Source: Billgrantia zhangzhouensis
GTDB taxonomy: Bacteria; Pseudomonadota; Gammaproteobacteria; Pseudomonadales; Halomonadaceae
Assembly (NCBI RefSeq): GCF_021404465.1
Contig: NZ_JABFTT010000020.1
Span: 1-56,701 of the forward strand
Direction of reading: 5' to 3'
DNA: 56,701 nt
This document shows positions 52,801 through 56,701 of the stretch, piece by piece. Made by a program: the position numbers and the translations under genes. The notes beneath the pieces are model-generated. The model had not been told where the DNA came from and searched no databases. It saw only the letters and a list, made by a program, of their open reading frames with translations. Numbering within the stretch: position 1 is the first letter of the stretch; each line of letters starts with the position of its first letter.

Positions 52801-55800
52801 AAAACCACGGAATCATCTCGGGCGGCGCCGGGGGTGTGGGCGGCGCCGGGGGTGAGAACGGTCCCAACACCATTGGACCTTCGGGCGATGACGGTCCTGA
52901 TGGCGCCGGTGGATATGGCGTCCAGGCGCTTGGCAACAGCACCATTGTCAATGCGGGCCGCATCGAGGGTGGCCTGGGCAGGGACGGATACGCAGAAGCA
53001 GTCCATCTCTCGGGCGGCGGCAACACGCTGGTGCTGGCGGACGGCTATGAATTCATCGGGAATGTCGTCAGCGTCAGCGGAACGGCCGGAGGCGGCGATA
53101 CGCTGCAACTGGGCGGCAGCATTGACAATGATTTCGACCTTGCGGATGTGGAGCCGACTTCCGGCACCTTTCGGGGCTTCAACGTCCTGGCCGTGGACGG
53201 CGACGCCACCTGGACGGTCTGGGGCGACGGCTCGAGCTTTACGGGCACGACCAGGGTTTCGGTCGGCACCCTGCGGGTGGGCAATGGCTCCGGCCCGACC
53301 CGCCTGGGCGGCGGTCTCGACGTTCAGGATGGCGGCACCTTGGTCCTGACGGATGGCGATGAACTCCACAGCGGAGGCGGGCTAAACATCGGCATGTCCG
53401 GAAGTGCTGGCGGCACGTTGCGGATCGAGAACGGCGGCTCCGTCCTCACGGATGGAGAGAGCTATATCGGGAGTGAGGGCACCGTCACGGTCACCGGCAA
53501 CGGTTCGGAATGGGAGAACACCGGAATTCTGGGCGTCGGTGCCGTGGACGAACACGGCGAACTGATGATCGAGGAGGGCGGACGGGTTTCGGCCGGCACC
53601 GGCATGATCGGCTTCGCCGGCACGGGCGCGAACGTTACTGTCAGCGGTGCCGGTTCCAGGTTGGAGCTATCCAATAGCGAACCTGGTTTTTTCGATGTCG
53701 ATCTCATTATCGGCTACGGCATCTTAGGCATCACCAGCTCGGGTGCATTGACCGTGACCGATGGTGGCCATGTCGATCTCGATAACGGAACCGGCTCTGC
53801 CATTCTCGGCTTCGCCGCCAATTCCGAAGGCATCCTCAATATCGGCGCCGCCGAGGGCGCGGCGGCGGGGGCGGCCGGAACGTTCGGTGCCCGAACGCTG
53901 CAATTCGGCGAGGGAACGGGCAGGTTGGTGTTCAACCACACCAATGAGTCAGGCCATGCCTTCGCGACCGGCATGGAAAGCACCGGCGATGGCGGCAATG
54001 ATTTCATCGAGCATCTGGCCGGCACAACGCTTCTGACCGGCGACGGGCTGACCATCGCCACGGTGCCGGACCTTTCCGAGCCGGCCGCTTATCAGGTGCA
54101 GGCCGGGGGCGGCAATGTGGACCTGTTCATCGCGGCGCCGGGCGACGACACGCTCCAGCACTGGCAGGGCGGCAATGGCACCTGGGACGGAACCAACGCG
54201 CAATGGCTGAACGATGGCGGCCCCATTCCGGTGGCCTGGGCCGGCAACCATGCGGTGTTCAAGAACGAGCCGGGCGGGTTTTCCGGGGGCACGATCACGC
54301 TTGAGGGGGACCGGGATTTCAAGGGGCTGCAATTTGTCGATGACGGCTACGCCATCGTGGGGGATGGCCGGCTTGTCGTGGACGGTTCAGACCGCACAGA
54401 CGGCAATGCGGAGATCCGCGTGCTGGCCGACAGCACCGAAATCGCCGCAACGATCTCGGGCACGGGCGGCATCGCCAAGACCGAAGCCGGAACGCTGATC
54501 CTTTCGGGCAGCAACGACTATGAGGGCGGCACCTTCATCCTCGGCGGGACGGTTCAGGTCTCCTCCGATGCCAATCTTGGCGCCACCCAGGGCGGCATCA
54601 CCCTCAATGGCGGCACGCTGGCCACCACGCAAAGCTTTGACAGCGACCGCACGATTGCCATGCCTGGCGCGGCCGGGTTCGATGTTGCCGCCGGCACGAG
54701 GCTCGGCCTGACCGGCGATCTCACCGGCGCGGGCGATCTCGTCATGCAGGGCGGGGGCACGCTGGTGCTGACGGGCACCAACGCCTATGGCGACACGTCC
54801 GTCCGGTCCGGCACGCTTATGGGCAATACCGGCTCCCTCTCGGGTGACATCGCCGTCGCCGATGCCGGCACGGTGATCTTCGATCAGGAAACCGACGCGG
54901 ATTTTGCCGGTAACATCGCCGGCCTCAACAGTACGCAAGGGAACATGATCCTGCGCGGCGGTGGTGCGCTGACGCTCGATGGCGCTTCTACGCTCGATTG
55001 GACCATCGAGGACGGCACGCTGGAGACGGCAGCCGCTCGCTTTACCGGCGATGCCCGGCTCGACGGCGCCGGTAGTGCGCTGGTCTTCGATGATGGGGCA
55101 AACGCGCATTATGCCGGTACGCTTTCGGGCGATGGCCGCTTCGTTTTCGATGGCGGCGGTTCGGTGCAGCTCTCGGGCGACAGTTCGGCCTTTACGGGCA
55201 CGACCGCGGTTTCGGGCGGCACGCTGCAATTGGGCGATGGCTCCGGCACGGCCGGCCTGGGCGGCGATCTCGACGTGGTGGATGGCGGCACCTTCGTCGT
55301 CGGGGATGAATTCGGTGGCGATGTCACGGCCCGAACCGGCGGAACGCTGACGGGCTCGGGAACGGTGGCCGGCAGCGTCGATCTTGCCGGCGGCGGCGTG
55401 CTTTCGGGTGCACAGGGCCAAAGCCTTGAGATCGACGGAAATCTCATCATGGACGAGAGCTCCGTGCTCGACGTCACGCTCGGCGGGGCACCGGCCGATG
55501 CCCTGTTTGAGGTGGGCGATGACCTGACCCTGGACGGCACGCTCGAGGTGACCGACCGCGGCGGCTTCGGCATGGGCGTCTACCGTCTCTTTGATTATGG
55601 CGGCGACCTGACCGATAATGGACTGGCGATCGGCGCGACGCCGGCGGGCGTGGGTGCCGGCGATCTCTTCGTTCAGACCGCCGTCGCCAATCAGGTCAAC
55701 CTGATCTCGACCGTCGGCGCCGTCCTCAGGTTCTGGGATGGCGAGGATACGGCCCTGCACGATAATGACGCCATCGATGGCGGTTCGGGCACATGGCGGG

Positions 55801-56701
55801 CCGACGGGCGCAACTGGACGGACGAGCACGGTGCCCTCAACGGCTCCTACCGGCCCAGCCCGACCTTCGCGGTGTTCCAGGGCCGGGCGGGCACGGTGCG
55901 CGTGGACGACTCGGCCGGCGCAATCGCCGTGACCGGCATGCAGTTCGCCTCCGACGGCTATCGCATCGAGGGCGATGCCATCGCGCTCGAGGGCACGGGC
56001 GGGCAAAGCATCATTCGCGTGGGCGACGGCACGGCGGCCAGCGCCGGCATGACCGCGACCATCGCTTCGGAACTGACCGGGGACACCCGGCTGGTCATGT
56101 CCGATCCGGGCACGCTGGTTCTTGAGGGCGACAACCGCCATACGGGCGGCACCGAGCTGCGCGAGGGCACCCTGTCGGTTTCCTCCGACGCCAATCTGGG
56201 CGATGCGGCCGGCGCGCTCGTCTTCACCGGCGGCACGCTGGCCACCACGGCGAGCTTCGACACCGACCGTGCGGTCGTGCTCGATGTCTCGGGCCGGATC
56301 GATGTGGCGGCAGGCACCAGGCTTGGCCTTACCGGTGACATTGCCGGCACGGGCAACATCGCCATGCAAGGGGGCGGTACGCTGACGCTGGGCGGAACGT
56401 CCTCTCTTTTCTGGACCGTCGAGGACGGCACGCTGATCTCCGATACGGATCATTTCCTCGGCAATCTGCATGTCGAGGACCGCGCTTCCTTCATCTTCGA
56501 TCAGGCGCATGAGGGAACCTGGCGCGGCAGGCTTTCGGGCACGGGCGGCCTCGCCTTTACCGGCGGAGGCGCGGTGGAGCTGACCGGCGACAGTGCCGGC
56601 TTTACCGGCCTCACCGAGGTGACCGGCGCGACGCTGGTCGTCAACGATACGCTCGGCGGGTCCGCCACGATCGGCATGGGCGGCTTTCTCGGCGGAGCGG
56701 G
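49848..56701 (+). CDS. giant glycine-rich autotransporter-like surface protein (partial, runs off the window)
   Basis: One open frame with no stop from 49848 to the right edge, at least 2,284 codons. ATG 49848 follows a GAGGTGA ribosome site. Residues 1-62 form a long signal (core LQLAALLSSVAWIGPAWG, cut before Gln63). Residues about 75-1045 are Gly/Asp/Ala-rich GGX, GGDGG and GGAGG runs broken by short beta-type motifs of the form V-x-N-x-G-x-I-x-GG. The first two mature cysteines are Cys68 and Cys107. From about 1065 the chain is typical autotransporter passenger: SSFTGTTRVSVGTLRVG, GTLILSGSNDYEGGT, GGTLVLTGTNAYGDTSV (autotransporter-associated beta-strand repeats). A C-terminal translocator barrel should lie outside the window and is not seen. 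Likely role: adhesion or surface structure, unproven. Confidence 0.88.
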   Translation, partial: MNRERRKVLEARRTCPAGACLRAGVSMARTEPRHTGAGCRTAWALQLAALLSSVAWIGPAWGQPEYGCDRISVIGEHGEHGIDGADGGDGQLGINTDIASTGPDDDCPLDLGPAMEGGRGGDGGDSVGSTLPGSGGDGGVAGLRTAPEASRELILGVGTRGGNGGAGGFNADLGIGGDGGDGGDAFRYGTYAVRDGAFVQVIHDGEPGDPSTRSFTLTPDFLGGTGGAGGAAEVTGQYGGTGGDGGAGVVASGVDLTVRGSVLGGIGGRGYIGGAGGIGLAAHDSIVTNLGDRGVFDNFIRGGAGGAGITGPAAASGNAGASGGGHQGWAENGADGSDGGPGGGHGSDADDGDEGNDGNHGGGGGHGVSGQSGGSGGDGGTGFLSDNSSLTNNNAIIGGAGGAGGDGTDGGAGGAGGNGQVGQHGGDGGDGGHYSTGPGIDLNDRDGGDGGRGGDGGRGGDGGRGGDGSRGGDGNAGGDGGTAADFGEGIDRDRLTLDNEGEITGGAGGAGGDGGDGGDGGRGGNGARGGDGGVGGDGGFGRVFDGHERRNDGVGGDGGDGARGGDGGDGGDGASGGDGADGGAGGSAITAGNLHVRNEGAVRGGAGGAGGTGGVGGAGGAAGSAGAGGIGAPGGDGNPTRQPASRGDNGNSGNSGSSGNLASSSGSGGDGGIGGDAVTGTDIEWLNIAGDVVGGTGGIGGTGASRGPGGGSGGGAGGAGGAGGRGMAVANSEITLQAGSIRGGDAGDGADGGWGDGGPDAGDGGVGGRGGDAIAADGAVTIVNDGISHIGGGAGGTGGIGGISANGSSSGFGGMGGDGGQGIIATVAADIENAGFIGGGHGGIGGRGGPLSAVPSGALAHAGAGGGGGGGGNAIEASDTASILNNGTITAGDGGDGESAGFIAVNQGLRTTGRAGGDGGAGGDAIQAHDQVSIVNNVTLTGGAGGDGGAGGYIRSEFGQNSPAGDGGAGGAGGAGVYGRFSLLENHGIISGGAGGVGGAGGENGPNTIGPSGDDGPDGAGGYGVQALGNSTIVNAGRIEGGLGRDGYAEAVHLSGGGNTLVLADGYEFIGNVVSVSGTAGGGDTLQLGGSIDNDFDLADVEPTSGTFRGFNVLAVDGDATWTVWGDGSSFTGTTRVSVGTLRVGNGSGPTRLGGGLDVQDGGTLVLTDGDELHSGGGLNIGMSGSAGGTLRIENGGSVLTDGESYIGSEGTVTVTGNGSEWENTGILGVGAVDEHGELMIEEGGRVSAGTGMIGFAGTGANVTVSGAGSRLELSNSEPGFFDVDLIIGYGILGITSSGALTVTDGGHVDLDNGTGSAILGFAANSEGILNIGAAEGAAAGAAGTFGARTLQFGEGTGRLVFNHTNESGHAFATGMESTGDGGNDFIEHLAGTTLLTGDGLTIATVPDLSEPAAYQVQAGGGNVDLFIAAPGDDTLQHWQGGNGTWDGTNAQWLNDGGPIPVAWAGNHAVFKNEPGGFSGGTITLEGDRDFKGLQFVDDGYAIVGDGRLVVDGSDRTDGNAEIRVLADSTEIAATISGTGGIAKTEAGTLILSGSNDYEGGTFILGGTVQVSSDANLGATQGGITLNGGTLATTQSFDSDRTIAMPGAAGFDVAAGTRLGLTGDLTGAGDLVMQGGGTLVLTGTNAYGDTSVRSGTLMGNTGSLSGDIAVADAGTVIFDQETDADFAGNIAGLNSTQGNMILRGGGALTLDGASTLDWTIEDGTLETAAARFTGDARLDGAGSALVFDDGANAHYAGTLSGDGRFVFDGGGSVQLSGDSSAFTGTTAVSGGTLQLGDGSGTAGLGGDLDVVDGGTFVVGDEFGGDVTARTGGTLTGSGTVAGSVDLAGGGVLSGAQGQSLEIDGNLIMDESSVLDVTLGGAPADALFEVGDDLTLDGTLEVTDRGGFGMGVYRLFDYGGDLTDNGLAIGATPAGVGAGDLFVQTAVANQVNLISTVGAVLRFWDGEDTALHDNDAIDGGSGTWRADGRNWTDEHGALNGSYRPSPTFAVFQGRAGTVRVDDSAGAIAVTGMQFASDGYRIEGDAIALEGTGGQSIIRVGDGTAASAGMTATIASELTGDTRLVMSDPGTLVLEGDNRHTGGTELREGTLSVSSDANLGDAAGALVFTGGTLATTASFDTDRAVVLDVSGRIDVAAGTRLGLTGDIAGTGNIAMQGGGTLTLGGTSSLFWTVEDGTLISDTDHFLGNLHVEDRASFIFDQAHEGTWRGRLSGTGGLAFTGGGAVELTGDSAGFTGLTEVTGATLVVNDTLGGSATIGMGGFLGGA
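50070..52990 (+). repeat. Gly/Asp-rich modular repeat region of the giant gene
   Basis: About 970 codons dominated by GGC/GGT-GAT/GAC/GCG triplets. Eleven copies of a beta-type motif, for example NEGEITGGAGG (51337), NNGTITAGDGG (52495), NHGIISGGAGG (52795) and NAGRIEGGLG (52953), each introduce a GGX run. From 51903 onward they recur every 140-158 bp (about 50 residues). Earlier copies are spaced 270-317 bp, about twice that. Confidence 0.85.
54162..56701 (+). repeat. duplicated passenger module in the giant gene
   Basis: A module starting with W-x-G-x-GTWDG-x-W (54162) reappears at about 55731 (WDG ... GTWRADGRNW). Both are followed by LQF/MQF-x-DGY, then a block with VSSDANLG, GGTLATT, FD-D-R and AAGTRLGLTGD (about 54549 and 56169). 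The repeat period is about 1.6 kb or 520-540 residues. The second copy is cut by the window edge. Confidence 0.75.

Noticed and set aside
50070..52990. Possible CRISPR or satellite array in the G-rich region
   Set aside because: The repeats are coding triplets that drift in sequence and keep frame. There are no identical repeats with unique spacers.
49238..56510. Long minus-strand ORFs rich in Pro, Ala and Ser (up to 707 codons) opposite the giant gene
   Set aside because: They are the antisense of GGC/GAT-type codons (GGX reads as PP/AP). They have no ribosome sites or recognisable domains, and the plus-strand frame carries a signal peptide and known repeat families.

Overview
The window is GC-rich bacterial chromosome. 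Gene content points to a halophilic gammaproteobacterium of the Halomonas type: an ectoine hydroxylase (ectD) very close to the Halomonas form, a FabY-type condensing enzyme, the polA/DUF2782/thrB/speA neighbourhood, TRAP and Fbp transporters, and radA, mutY, yggX, coaD, tmcA and pepD in gammaproteobacterial form. The assignment rests on recognising the proteins; no search was run.

Layout. 1-487: end of an rRNA operon (5S gene and terminator), a 95-bp tandem duplicate of the 5S tail plus terminator, and a 40-codon stump of a YaeR-like VOC gene. 488-8.5 kb: hisC, an AEC-family transporter, an NlpE-like lipoprotein, radA, the selD-mnmH pair for tRNA 2-selenouridine, an amidotransferase-like protein without its cysteine, an alkyltransferase-like protein and a YjaG/DUF416 protein. 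8.5-12 kb: leftward hisB-hisH-hisA-hisF and an outer-membrane barrel. 12-18.8 kb: panM-asmA, mutY-yggX, tRNA-Phe/Gln/Thr, ectD and an FAA-family hydrolase. 18.8-25 kb: leftward DUF2782-thrB-speA, then rightward polA. 25-32.6 kb: a ferric-iron ABC transporter in an unusual arrangement and a TRAP transporter (dctPQM). 32.8-41 kb: tmcA, pepD, a PfpI-family protein, dps, two related lipoproteins, DUF1007 plus a nickel/cobalt exporter-like gene, and a HIT protein. 41-49.2 kb: two entericidin-like lipoproteins, an I78 inhibitor, a thioesterase, DUF1622, atoE, a DinF-like MATE protein, a ferredoxin, coaD and fabY.

From 49848 to the right edge runs one uninterrupted, unfinished reading frame of at least 2,284 codons. 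It has a signal peptide, about 970 residues of Gly/Asp-rich GGX sequence organised in repeating modules, and then autotransporter-type beta-strand repeats. This is the most unusual object in the window. It is preceded by a candidate small RNA with a good promoter and terminator, and by one copy of a mobile repeat.

Three copies of a 134-274 bp MITE-like element (25135, 41423, 49505) share imperfect terminal inverted repeats. Two carry exact 4-bp YTAR target duplications of the kind made by IS5-family transposases, and the third has a near match. Two of the three sit exactly at the TAG stop codon of the gene before them (polA and an entericidin gene). No transposase gene, CRISPR array or prophage was seen.
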